The notes beneath the pieces are model-generated. The model was given only the letters and a program-made list of their open reading frames with translations, was not told where the DNA came from and did no database searches. Positions 45,138 to 56,037 of a stretch of 64,000 nucleotides of DNA are shown here, one piece after another. Where the stretch lies: assembly GCA_946811185.2 (NCBI GenBank), contig OX328103.1:744001-808000 (forward strand), read 5' to 3'. Every line of letters begins with the position of its first letter. The stretch's first letter is position 1. Position numbers and translations under genes: made by a program. Source of the DNA: Hippopus hippopus (lineage: Eukaryota > Mollusca > Bivalvia > Cardiida > Cardiidae).

Positions 45138-45665
45138 AGAAAAAAACCCAAATATTCTACTGGTATTTATTTCATGCTCCTAATCCCCTTTTTAGGGGGA
45201 CTTACATCAAAATCCTATACATTTTTTTTTTTGGCAATTTCCCATGGCGTACCCCCTCTGCATAACAACACATTACATTATTACGTAAAGTGCGAGAAAT
45301 GTAGAGTAAATGCGAGTAAATTATGTCATATTTCCATCTGCTTCAATGGCACACACTGTTTACATGGGTAATTGCGTGGGAACTACTGTTTCCACATTCA
45401 ATTTGGAGAGTTAGGAAATAAAATCGGTATTTTTCACTGGTCATGACCATGAAATATCGAACAATATTTTCACCGTTATTTCTCAATAAACTACCAAAAA
45501 GCATGAAATAAAAAAGGTTATTTTTTTGTATACCACTTTACATCATTGACAAGCTACCATGAACTTTCTGACAAGAAAAATAAAAAATCAATCAAAAATA
45601 TTCATTTGTTTGTCTTCCTGTACATACCCACAACAAAGGAGCTGCTGTATTTGTTTAATGCCTCC

Positions 45666-45900
45666 TTAACCCTTCACAATGCCGACTTTTAGGAAAGAAG
45701 CCTTTTGAAAACATTGTGGGAAAAGGAGAAAATGCTGATCACCAGCATTTTCTCCTTTTACCACAATGTTTTCTACCCTATCAAAGCAAAAATGCCTCAT
45801 TTGAGCCACATTGAAATTGTCGTCTGCAAATGCTCTCAATTTGGACAAGGCTAAAATTTTGCCGTCTGGTAAATGGTCAACCCTTCACCAAACAATTCCA
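45666..45900. mobile_element. TTAA MITE followed directly by the start of another
   Basis: TTAACCCTTCACAATGCCGA to TCTGGTAAATGGTCAA, with its hairpin at 45705-45775. Immediately after (45881) CCCTTCACCAAACAATTCC begins a second, truncated copy. Confidence 0.78.
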
Positions 45901-46029
45901 TGTTTTAATAACCTGGGAGGGTTGATTATATGATTACTTGAAAAGTGTTTTAAACGGCTTTCAGCAGTATTTTAATTTTAGTCATATCATGGCAACAGCT
46001 CACATACTCATGTATTTCATGGGTTTCAA

Positions 46030-46150
46030 CAGTACTAGGCTAGGGCTCAAAGTGTCTTGCCCAAAGACACTCCCAAGATACACCCAATGGATCTAGTGAG
46101 GCTCAAACCTGGGCCTCCAGATCATGAGTCCTACCTTCACCTCGGAGCCA
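46030..46150 (-). mobile_element. tRNA-like SINE fragment, second family
   Basis: On the minus strand CAGGTTTGAGCCTCACTAG carries a B-box-like GGTTTGAGCC, followed by TGTCTTTGGGCAAGACACTT. A related head with GGGTTTGAGCCTCACTGGAA occurs at 58350-58460 (-). Confidence 0.5.
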
Positions 46151-46393
46151 TGCAAGCCCCTTTAATGACCTGGGGGGAAAGATGCCTTTTGAACACATTA
46201 TCACATAACCTCCCTTGTTTTCAGTGTAATATACCCATTACGAATTTTCCTATCTTATTTTGTACATATTTCATAGAAGTGAATCGGTTTTATGGGTATT
46301 ACCAAGGGTGCATCTATGGATGGATCTGTATCTTCTGATCTATAATTTGTCAACTACTCTTATGTAATAAAAAGAATCTGACATCTGTTGGTG

Positions 46394-46503
46394 TTTGAGA
46401 TAAAATTTTATTAAACTTGTCAAGGAAAAATGCTATTAAGCTCGCCAAAGGCTCACTTAATAACATTTTCCTTAGACTTGTTTAATAAAATTTTATCTCA
46501 AAT
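46394..46503. repeat. Inverted repeat, about 48-bp arms
   Basis: TTTGAGATAAAATTTTATTA plus AACTTGTCAAGGAAAAATG pairs with CATTTTCCTTAGACTTGTTT plus AATAAAATTTTATCTCAAA. The loop is about 25 bp (CTCGCCAAAGGCTC). The arms are nearly perfect, suggesting a young or constrained hairpin. Confidence 0.85.
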
Positions 46504-46720
46504 GGTAATTCATGTCAGATCCTATAAATCTCCTATCATATTCATTTGCTATTCCATACCCTGGTGTATCGGTTAGCGATAGCAACGCTTGTAGGTCTGC
46601 AGGGGCCCGAAGAAAAGAAATATCCATAGGTTTGACAAATCACAAAACACTGCTTATTCATTCTATATCAATACCAAAAAGTAGGTCAAAAGCCAGCATA
46701 TTCAGCCACCCCAAAATAAA

Positions 46721-46775
46721 ACAAGAGGGCCAAGATGGCCCTGGATCGCTCACCTGAATTTTTTAGAGGACCATA

Positions 46776-46820
<45 letters not shown>
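46721..46820 (-). mobile_element. Reverse type B terminus and poly-T tract
   Basis: AACAAGAGGGCCAAGATGGC and GGATCGCTCACCTGAATTTT are the reverse complement of a type B tail. They pass into about 40 T residues (46780-46820), after which a forward type B head begins. Confidence 0.78.
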
Positions 46821-46823
<3 letters not shown>

Positions 46824-49484
46824 CTCACCTGAGCACAACGTGCTCAAGGGGAGCTTTATGGATCCCTCTGTGTCCGTTGTGCGTCGTCCGTCGTGCGTCG
46901 TCCGTCATGTGTCGTCCGTCATGCGGTGTCAACAATTCTTTAAACATCTTCTCCTCCTAAACCGCTTGGCCGATTTGGACCAAACTTGGCTGGAAGGTTT
47001 CCTTGGGAGGTCCTCTTTAAAAGTTGTTCACAGAATTTGATTCCATCAAAACCTCTGGTTGCCATGGCAACCAAATGGAATTTTCCAAGAAATTCTTTAA
47101 AAATCTTCTCCTCTGAAACTGCTGGTCAGATTTTGAAATAATTTCACAGATATGTTCCTTGGGTGACCCTTTTCAAAAAATGTTCACAAAATTTTGATCC
47201 GTCGAAAAACATGGCCGTGGTAGTGGGGGGGGGGGGCTCTTTGCATCCAGTGGTGTCAACAAGTATTTAAACATCTTCTCCTCCTAAACCACTGGGTCAA
47301 TTTGGACCAAACTTGGCCGGAATGTTCCTTGGGGGGGTCCTCTTTAAAATTTGTTCACAAAATTTGAATCCATCAAAAACTCTGGTTGCCATGGCAACCA
47401 AATGGAATTTTCTAAGAAACCCTTTAAAAATCTTCTCCTCTGAAACCGCTGGTCAGATTTTGAAATAATTTCACAGATATGTTCCTTGGGTGACCCTTGT
47501 CCAAAACTATTTGCGAAATTTTGATCCGTCGAAAAACATGGCCGTGGTGGAGGGGGGGGCTCTGCGTCCAACGGTGTCAACAATTATTTAAACATCTTCT
47601 CCTCCTAAACCACTCGGCCAATTTGGACCAAACTTGGCTGGAATGTTCCTTGGGAGGTCCTCTTTAAAAATTGTTCACAGAATTTGATTCCATCAAAAAC
47701 TCTGGTTGCCATGGCAACCAAATGGAACTTTCCAAGAAATTCTTTAAAAATCTTTTCCTCTAAAACCACTGGTCAGATTTTGAAATAATTTCACAGATAT
47801 GTTCCTTGGGTAACCCTTTTCAAAAATTGTTCACAAAATTTTGATCCGTCGAAAAACATGGCCGTTGTGGTGGGGGGGGGCTCTTTGCATCAATTGGTGT
47901 CAACAATTCTTTAAACATCTTCTCCTCCTAAACCGCTTGGCCAATTTGGACCAAACTTGGCTGGAATGTTCCTCGGGTGACCCTTTTCAAAAAGTGTTCG
48001 CAGAATTTTGATCCGTCGAAAAACATGGCCGTAGTGGTGGTGGGGGTGCTCTTTGCACTCACCGTCGTGTGGTGTCAACAATTCTTTAAACATTTTCTCC
48101 TCCTAAACCACTTGGCCGATTTGGACCAAACTTGGCTGGAAGGTTCCTTGGGAGGTCCTTTTTAAAAATTGTTCATAGGATTTGATTCTATCAAAAACTC
48201 TGGTTGCCATGGCAACCAAATGGAATTTTCTAAGAAATTATTTAAAAATCTTCTCCTCTGAAACCGCTGGTCAGATTTTGAAATAATTTCACAGAAATGT
48301 TCCTTGGGTGACCCTTTTCAAAAAGTGCTCGCAAAATTTTGATCCGTCGAAAAACATGGCCGTGGTGGTGGTGGGCCTGCTCTTTGCGTCCAGCGGTGTC
48401 AACAATTCTTTAAACATCTTCTCCTCCTAAACCGCTTGGCCAGTTTAGACCAAACTTGGCTGGAATGTTCTTTGGGAGGTTCTTTAAAATGTGTTCACAG
48501 AATTTGATTCCATCAAAAACTCTGGTTGCCATGGCAACCAAATGGAATTTTCTAAAAAATTCTTCAAAAATCTTCTCCTCTGAAATCGCTGGTCATATTT
48601 TGAAATAATTTCACAGAAATGTTCCTTGGGTGACCCTTTTCAAAAATTGTTCGCGAAATTTTGATCTGTCGAAAAACATGGTGGTGGGGGGGGGGGGGGC
48701 TCTTTGCATTGTATGGACTTAAAGAAATTCTTTGAAATTCTTCTTCTCTTAAACCACTCGTCAGATTTTAAAATTATTTCACAGAAATGGTCCTTGGGTG
48801 CCCCCTTTGAAAAATTGTTTCGCAAAATTTTGATCCGCCAAGAAACATGGCTGTGGTGGTGGGGGGCTATTTGCACTATACGGACAATTCTTAAAAAATT
48901 CTTCTTCTCTGAAACCACTGGTCAGATTTTGAAATAATTTCACAGAAACGATCCTTATATTATGCCCATTTTTTAGCTCGGCTGTTTTCGAAGAAAATAT
49001 GGAGGTATTGTCATAGCCCTGTTGTTGTCGTCTGCATTTTTGTCGTTGTCGTTGTGCAAAAACTTTGACATTTTGTTATATCTCAGCTTCCACTCAACAC
49101 ATGTACTTGAAACTTGGAATAATTGTTCACTAGTAAAAGAGCAACTTATACAACAAGGGCAGATAACTCTAAAAAAATTTTATCCAAATTATGCCCCTTT
49201 TTCGACTTAAAATTTCAACTTACTATCCAGCACCCAACAGCCAATCGTTGGCACCTGCATATTGTTCGACTTAATATTTTTAGCCACTATCGGGCATCTG
49301 CTCTTGTTCAAGAAATGGTCCTTGGGTGACCTGTCCCAAAATTTATTTGCAGAATTCTGATTCGTCAAAAACATGGCTATGGTGATGATTGTAGCGTGGT
49401 GACAAATTTTGAAATGATTTTTACAGGTGACCTTTTCAAAATTGGTTGGCAAAATAATGATTTTGTTTTCAAAATTCCAATACT
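46821..49484 (+). repeat. Forward arm of a giant inverted repeat: type B element with 321-bp units
   Basis: Head AGCTCACCTGAGCACAACGT with GCTCAAGGGGAGC. Units start at about 46926, 47252, 47574, 47896 (short), 48072 and 48393 with GGTGTCAACAATTCTTTAAA. Each holds CTCCTCCTAAACCGCTTGG, the palindrome GGTTGCCATGGCAACC, TTTTGATCCGTCGAAAAACA and a G run of variable length before CTCTTTGC. The last part (48970-49484) has TTAGCTCGGCTGTTTTCGAA and non-array sequence. Confidence 0.85.
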
Positions 49485-49557
49485 TCAAACAAGAGGGCCA
49501 AAATGGCCCTGGATCACTCACCTGAATTTTTGAGAGGACCATAACCAACTTTTTTTT
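49485..49557 (-). mobile_element. Spacer of the giant inverted repeat: reverse type B tail
   Basis: CAAACAAGAGGGCCAAAATG, GCCCTGGATCACTCACCTGA and ATTTTTGAGAGGACCATAAC are a reverse-complement type B end. It sits exactly between the two complementary arms. Confidence 0.78.
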
Positions 49558-51452
49558 AAGTATTGAAATTTCGGAAACAAAATCATTATTTTGCCAAGCA
49601 ATTATGAAAAGGTCACCTATAAAAATCATTTCAAAATCTGTCACCACCCCTACAATCATCACCACAGCCATGTTTTTGACAAATCAGAATTTTTCGGATA
49701 GGTCACCCAAAGACCATTTCTTGAACAAGAGCACATGCCCGATAGTGGCTAAAAATATTAAGTTGAACAAAAGCACCTCATGAGGGTGCCTAAGATTAGC
49801 TGTTGGTTGCTGGATAATAAGTTAAAATTCCAAGTAGCAAAAGGGGCATAATTTGGACAAAACAATTTTGGAGTTACCTGCCCTTGTTGTATGGGTTGCT
49901 TTTTTACTAGTGAACAATTATTCCGAGTTTCAAGTACATGTGTTGAGTGGAAGCCAAGATATAACAAAACGTCAAAGTTTTTGCACAACGACAACAATGC
50001 AGATGACGACAACAGGGCTATGTCAATACCTCGATGTTTTCTTTGAAAACAGCTAAGCTAAATAAAGGGTATAATATAAGGATCATTTCTGTGAAATAAC
50101 TTCAAAATCGGACTAGTGGTTTCAGAGAAGAAAAACTTTTAAGAATTTCTTCATGTCCGTATAGTGCAAATAGCCCCGACCCACCACAACCATGTTTCTT
50201 GACAGATCAAAATTTCGCGAACAAATTTTCAAAAGGGGCACCCAAGGAACATTTCAGCGAAATTATTTCAAAATCTGACAAGTGGTTTAAGAGAAGAAGA
50301 ATTTCAAAGAATTTCTTTAAGTCCATACAGTGCAAAGACGCCCCCCCCCCATCCCGGCCATGTTTTTCGACGGATCAAAATTTCGCGAACACTTTTTTAA
50401 AAAGGTCACCCAAGGAACATATCTGTGAAATTATTTCAAAATCTGACCAGCGGTTTCAGACGAGAAGATTTTTTAAAGAATTTCTTGGAAAATTCCATTT
50501 GGTTGCCATGGAAACCAGAGTTTTTGATGGAATCAAATTTTGTGAAAACTTTTTAAAGAGGACCTCCCAAAGAACATTCCAGCCAAGTTTGGTCCAAATT
50601 GGCCCAGTGGTTTAGGAGGAGAAGATGTTTAAAGAATTGTTGACACCACTGGATGCAAAGAGCCCCCCCCCCCCCACCACGACGGCCATGTTTTTCGACG
50701 GATCAAAATTTCGCGAACAAATTTTGAAAAGGGTTACCCGGGGAACATATCTGTGAAATTATTTCAAAATCTGACCAGCGGCTTTAGAGGAAAAGATTTT
50801 TAAATAACATCTTAGAAAATTCCATTTGGTTGCCATGGCAACCAGAGTTTTTGATGGAATCAAATTTTGTGAACAAATTTTAAAGAGGACCTCCCAAGAA
50901 ACATTCCAGCCAAGTTTGGTCCAAATTGGCCCAGCGGTTTAGGAGGAGAAGATGTTTAAATAATTGTTGACACCGCTGGACGTAAAGAGCCCCCCCCTCC
51001 ACCACGGCCATGTTTTTCGACGGAACAAAATTTCGCGAACACTTTTTTAAAAGGGTCACCCAAGGAACATATCTGTGAAATTATTTCAAAATCTGACCAG
51101 CGGTTTCACAGGAGAAGATTTTTTAAAGAATTTTTTGGAAAATTCCATTTGGTTGCCATGGAAACCAGAGTTTTTGATGGAATCAAATTTTGTGAACAAG
51201 TTTTAAAGAGGACCTCCCAAAGAACATTCCAGCCAAGTTTGGTCCAAATTGGTCAAGCAGTTTAGGAGGAGAAGATGTTTAAAAAATTGCTGACACCACT
51301 TGATGCAAAGAGCCCCCCCCCCCCCCCACCACCACCACCACGGCCATGTTTTTCGACGGATCAAAATTTTGTGAACGACGGACGACGCACGACGGACACA
51401 ACGTGATCCTAAAAGCTTCCCTTGAGCACGTTGTGCTCAGGTGAGCTAAAAG
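49558..51452 (-). repeat. Reverse arm of the giant inverted repeat
   Basis: It starts AAGTATTGAAATTTCGGAAA, the complement of 49462-49484, and continues as the reverse complement of the forward arm with fewer 321-bp units and poly-C runs (50339, 50666, 51311). It ends GCACGTTGTGCTCAGGTGAG CTAAAA, the reverse type B head. The arms are 2.66 and 1.89 kb. Confidence 0.85.
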
Positions 51453-51539
51453 GCTATGCTCTCTATGTAGACCAGTCGAAAGTTTTTTTCTTTTTTTGAA
51501 AGAGCTTCAAATTTCCTGTTGTGTACTCCTTACGATGAA

Positions 51540-52075
51540 TATTATTAAAAACATTCTAGGAAAAAGATGAAAAGCTATTAACCACAATGTTTTTCACCTT
51601 TTCAAAGACAAATTTCATAATTCAACTCTACCAAAACATCAAATTTTGGACTTGTCCCAACTCAGAGCATTTGCAGATGTTGCTCTACTGGGCAAAGTTA
51701 TCTTTGAAAGGGTAAAAAACAGTGTGGGAAAAAAAGGAGAAAATGCTGGTTACTAGCATTTTCTCCTTTTCCCCAAATGATTTGTATGTATCAAAGACAA
51801 ATTCCATCATTTCAGCTACATTTAAATTGTCTGCAAGTGCTTTCAATTTGGACAAGTCTGCAGTTTGTTGTGAGGTACAGAGGTAAACTTTTCTGGAACA
51901 ACAAATGTTAGAATCTTCAACATTGTGTCCATTTGCAGATATCTAAAATGAAAGCATTTGCACTTGACAAAGTAAGAGAGGTTCAGATTATGAGATTTGT
52001 CTTTGACAGGAGAGAAAACATTGTGGGAAAATGAGATAATGCTGGTTACCAGCTAGAAAACAATTTTGTGTTTAA
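51540..52075. repeat. TTAA-MITE copies
   Basis: Cores lie at about 51540-51600 (partial), 51712-51785 (GGAGAAAATGCTGGTTACTA) and 52005-52060, with arms GACTTGTCCCAACTCAGAGC and GTCTGCAAGTGCTTTCAATT. The middle copy is close to complete (51630-51880). Confidence 0.68.
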
Positions 52076-52084
52076 CTCACCACA

Positions 52085-52170
52085 CGACACAGAGTGCGCA
52101 GGCTAATCTGGGATGACACTTTACGCAAATGTCTGAATGCTCTTTTTCACATGCTGCAGGTTGTATATGG
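52085..52170. repeat. Family P3 fragment
   Basis: GTGCGCAGGCTAATCTGGGA and TGACACTTTACGCAAATGTC match the P3 right arm; then the SINE begins. Confidence 0.6.
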
Positions 52171-52173
52171 GCT

Positions 52174-52475
52174 AAGCCCTAGAGGCACAGTCGATAGTAT
52201 CCAGGACTTGAGACCAGGAAGTCGCCGAGTCCAATCCCCAGCAAAGCCAATTTCTTTCCGAGGATTGATGGCAATCATTGTCACAAGATCCATTTCTCTC
52301 TTCACTGATCATTGTTCCAATGATGGTTATGTGGGAAAGCAGCTAGAGGCTTGGGGAAAATATTGTGCAAAGCACTGGTAAAAGAAACTCCAGGAATGCA
52401 CAGATGGGTGCACTGGCCGCTGCAATATAACTGTTTTAATGTTGAAAACAGCGTTAAACACCATACAAGCAATCA
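52174..52475 (+). mobile_element. tRNA-derived SINE, diverged copy
   Basis: AAGCCCTAGAGGCACAGTCG head with a weak B box (GAGTCCAATCCCC), body TTTCTTTCCGAGGATTGATG and GAAACTCCAGGAATGCAC, tail CAAGCAATCAATCC. Same family as 7897-8196. A 95-codon open frame through it is chance. Confidence 0.78.
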
Positions 52476-52945
52476 ATCCTCTGGGTTGTTAAGACTGGGT
52501 ATTGTTTGACATGGGTTAATTCTAACTTGCACTTAAATATAGATTATCGATTTCGGTGCCTACTACAAACTCATAAAAGTGACATGAAGAATGAATCTGT
52601 GAAGGAAATGATATTGTTTTTTTAAAGTAAATGAAAAATAAAACATTATGTGAAAAAGAATTACTTTTGCTTTTGACCATTGTTTCATCTCCCTCCATGT
52701 TTCCAAAGGTTTTCTAGTGCAGCGAGGAGGAGGAGTGTATGAATTCGTACTTGTATGTTAATGTGTTAATTGCATGCTGTTTTGGATAAACTATCAGAGA
52801 ATTTCTTCCTCACAGATTTTTAATTGCTACAAAGATGCAGGAAAATAACATGTAATTGGAGAATGAGATAGGAAACCTAGGAACAATTAAAAAAAGCGAG
52901 TAGAAACAGAAAGTTTTTTTTTTCTTTAAACAAAATAAATGCCCC
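52476..52945. other. Spacer, nothing recognised
   Basis: AT-rich sequence with homopolymer runs near 52620 and 52915. No coding signal and no clear repeat. Confidence 0.45.
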
Positions 52946-55865
52946 CTCAATCCTTTACCAAACACTCTTGAGTTTTAACGACTTTTTTCGAAAAGAGGAA
53001 AGTGCTGGTATTCAGCATTTTTAGCTCACCTGAGCACAACGTGCTCAAGGGGAGCTTTTAGGATCACCCTGTGTCCGTCGTCTGTAATACTTTAAACATC
53101 TACTCCTCCTAAACGGCTGGGCCAATTTTGACCAAACTTGGCTGGAATGTTCCTTGGGAGGTCCTCTTTAAGAATTGTTCACAGAATTTGATTCCATCAA
53201 AAACTCTGGTTGCCATGGCAATCAAATGAAATTTTCTAAGAAATTCTTTAAAAATCTTCTCCTCTGAAACCGCTAGTCAGATTTTGAAATAATTTCACAG
53301 AAGTGTTCCTTGAGTGACCCTTTTCAAAAACTGTTTGTGAAATTTTGATCCGTCGAAAAACATGGCCGTGGTGGTGTGTGTGTGTGTGTGGGGGGGGGGG
53401 GTCTTTGCATCCAGTGGTGTCAACAATTCTTTAAACATCTTCTCCTCCTAAACACTGGGCCAATTTGGACCAAACTTGGCTGAAATGTTCCTTGGGAGGT
53501 CCTCTTTTAAAATTTGTTCACAAAATTTGACTCCATCAAAAACTCTGGTTGCCATAGCAACGAAATGGAATTTTCTAAGAAATTCTTATAAAATCTTCTC
53601 CTCTGAAACCGCTGGTCAGATTTTGAAATAATTTTACAGAAATGTTCCTTAGGTGACCCGTTTCAAAAATTGTTCGCGAAATTTTGATCCGTCGAAAAAC
53701 ATGGCTGTGGTGGTGGTGGGGGGGGGGCTCTTTGCATCCAGCAGTGTCAACAATTCTTTAAACATCTTCTCCTCCTAAACCGCTGGGCCAATTTGGAGGA
53801 CCTCTTTCAAATTTTTTCACAGAATCTGATTCCATCAAAAACTGTGGTTGCCATGGCAAGCAAATGGAATTTCCCAAGAAATTCTCTTAAAATCTTCTTC
53901 TCTGAAACTACTATTTTTTTTCTATTATACAGGTAAAATAACAACATCATTCGTCATTGAAATAAACTTTCCTGAGGACTGTTTTTAGCTCACCTGAGCA
54001 CAACCTGCTCAAGGGGAGCTCTTAGGATCACGCTGTGTCCGTCGTGCGTCGTCCGTCGTCCGTCGTGCGGCGTCAACAACTCTTTAAACATCTTCTCCTC
54101 CTAAACTGCTTGGCCAATTTAGATAAAACTTGGCTGTAATGTTCCTTGGGAGGTCCTCTTTAAAAATTGTTCACAGAATTTGATTCTATCAAAAACTCTG
54201 GTTGCCATGGCAACCAAATGGAATTTTCTAAGAAATTATTTAAAAATCTTCTCCTCTGAAACCGCTGGTCAGATTTTAAAATAATTTCACAGAAATGTTC
54301 CTTGGGTAACCCTTTTCAAAAATTGTTCGCGAAATTTTGATCCGTCGAAAAACATGGCCGTGGTGGTGGTGGGGGGGGAGGCTCTTTGCGTCCCGCGGTG
54401 TCAACAATTCTTTAGACATCTTCTCCTCCTAAAACACTGGGCCAATTTAGACCAAACTTGGCTGGAATGTTCCTTGGGAGGTCCTCTTTAAAAACTGTTC
54501 ACAGAATTTGATTCCATCAAAAACTCTGGTTGCCATGGCAACCAAATGGAATTTTCCAAGAAATTCTTTAAAAATCTTCTCCTCTGAAACAGCTGGTCAG
54601 ATTTTAAAATAATTTCACAGATATGTTCCTTGGGTGACCCCTTTCAAAACTTGTTTACAAAATTTTGATCCGTCGAAAAGCATAGCCGTCGTGGTGGGGG
54701 GGGGGGGGGCTCTTTGCGTCCAGCAGTGTCAACAATTCTTTAAACATCTTCTCCTCCTAAACCACTTGGCCAATTTGGACCAAACTTGGCTGGAATGTTC
54801 CTTGGAAGGTCCTCTTTAAGAACTGTTCACAGAATTTGATTCCATCGAAAACTCTGGTTGCCATGGCAACCAAATGGAATTTTCTAAGAAATTCTTTAAA
54901 AATCTTCTCCTCAGAAACAACTGGTCAGATTTTGAAGTAATTTCACAGAAATGTTCCTTTGGTGACCCTTTTCAAAAGCTGTCTGCAAAATTTTGATCAG
55001 TTGAAAAACATGGTGGGGGGGGGCCTCTTTGCACTGTATTGACTTAAAGAAATTCTTTGAAATACTTTTCTTCTCTTAAACCGCTCGTCAGATTTGAAAT
55101 AATTTCACAGAAATGATCCTTATATTATGCCCAATTTTTTAGCTCGGCTGTATTTGAAGAAAACATTGAGGTATTGCCATAGCCCTGTTGTCGTCGTCTG
55201 CATTGTCGTTGTGTAAAAACTTTGACATTTTGTTACATCTCGGCTTCCACTCAACACATGTACTTGAAACTTGGAATAATTGTTCACTAGTAAAAGAGTA
55301 ACCCATACAAAAAGGACAGATAACTCTAAAATCATTTTATCCAAATTATGTCCCTTTTTTGACTTACAATTTTAACTTACTATCCAGCACCCAACAGCCA
55401 ATCGTTGACACCCGCATGTGGTGCTCTTGTTTGACTTAATATTTTTAGCCACTATCGGGCATGTGCTCTTGTTCAAGAAATGGTTCTTGGGTGACCTATC
55501 CCAAAATTTATGTGCAAAATTCTGATTCGTCAAAAACATGGCTGTAGTGATGATTGTAGGGGTGGTGACAGATTTTGAAATGATTTTTACAGGTAACCTT
55601 TTCAAAATTGCATGGCAAAATAATGATTTTGTTTCCAAAATTTCAATACTTCAAAAAAAAAATTGGCTATGGTCCTCTCAAAAATTCAGGTGAGTGATCC
55701 AGGGCCATCTTGGCCCACTTGTTTTCTTTTCACACAATGTTTTTGGCTCTTTCAGAGACAAAGGTTATAACTTGCGATACATTGTTTTTTATCTACCAAT
55801 GCTTTGATCAAATCATTCACCAGTCTAAAATTTTGCTGTCTGACAAAGAGTTCACCTTGTTTGTC
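52946..55865. mobile_element. TTAA MITE split by a type B element
   Basis: The left half (AATCCTTTACCAAACACTCT to GTATTCAGCATTTT) ends at 53021. The right half resumes at 55723 (TCTTTTCACACAATGTTTTT) and runs to CTGTCTGACAAAGAGTTCAC near 55855. Joining the halves gives the normal core, so the type B element entered the T run in the hairpin. Confidence 0.78.
53022..55722 (+). mobile_element. Type B element with 321-bp units, inserted in a MITE core
   Basis: Head TTAGCTCACCTGAGCACAAC at 53022, a second head at 53986, tail TTCAGGTGAGTGATCCAGGG with GGGCCATCTTGGCCC and ACTTGTTT near 55722. Units carry GGTTGCCATGGCAACC (perfect near 54202, 54530 and 54854; mutated in others) and G runs including a TG/G tract at 53372-53401. 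The non-array end (55139-55680) matches 48970-49484. Confidence 0.82.
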
Positions 55866-55879
55866 CAAAGCTGAGTTGC

Positions 55880-55985
55880 AGTTGGTGTTTAGTATGGCGT
55901 TTGTTGTTGTATGGCATTTGTGGTTGTGTGTCATTTGTGGTTGTATGTGTTTGTGGTTGTGTGGTGTTTGTGGTTCCGTGGTGGA
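55880..55985 (+). repeat. TGTGGTTGTATGGCATT-type tandem repeat
   Basis: Six or so copies of a 12-18 bp unit GTTTGTGGTTGT(A/G)TG(G/T)(C/T)(A/G)T lie between the split MITE and an RT fragment. Confidence 0.7.
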
Positions 55986-56037
55986 ATTGGTAGATTCTTA
56001 CCCAAGACCGCATAGTTTTTGAGTGAGTGTGAACTCA

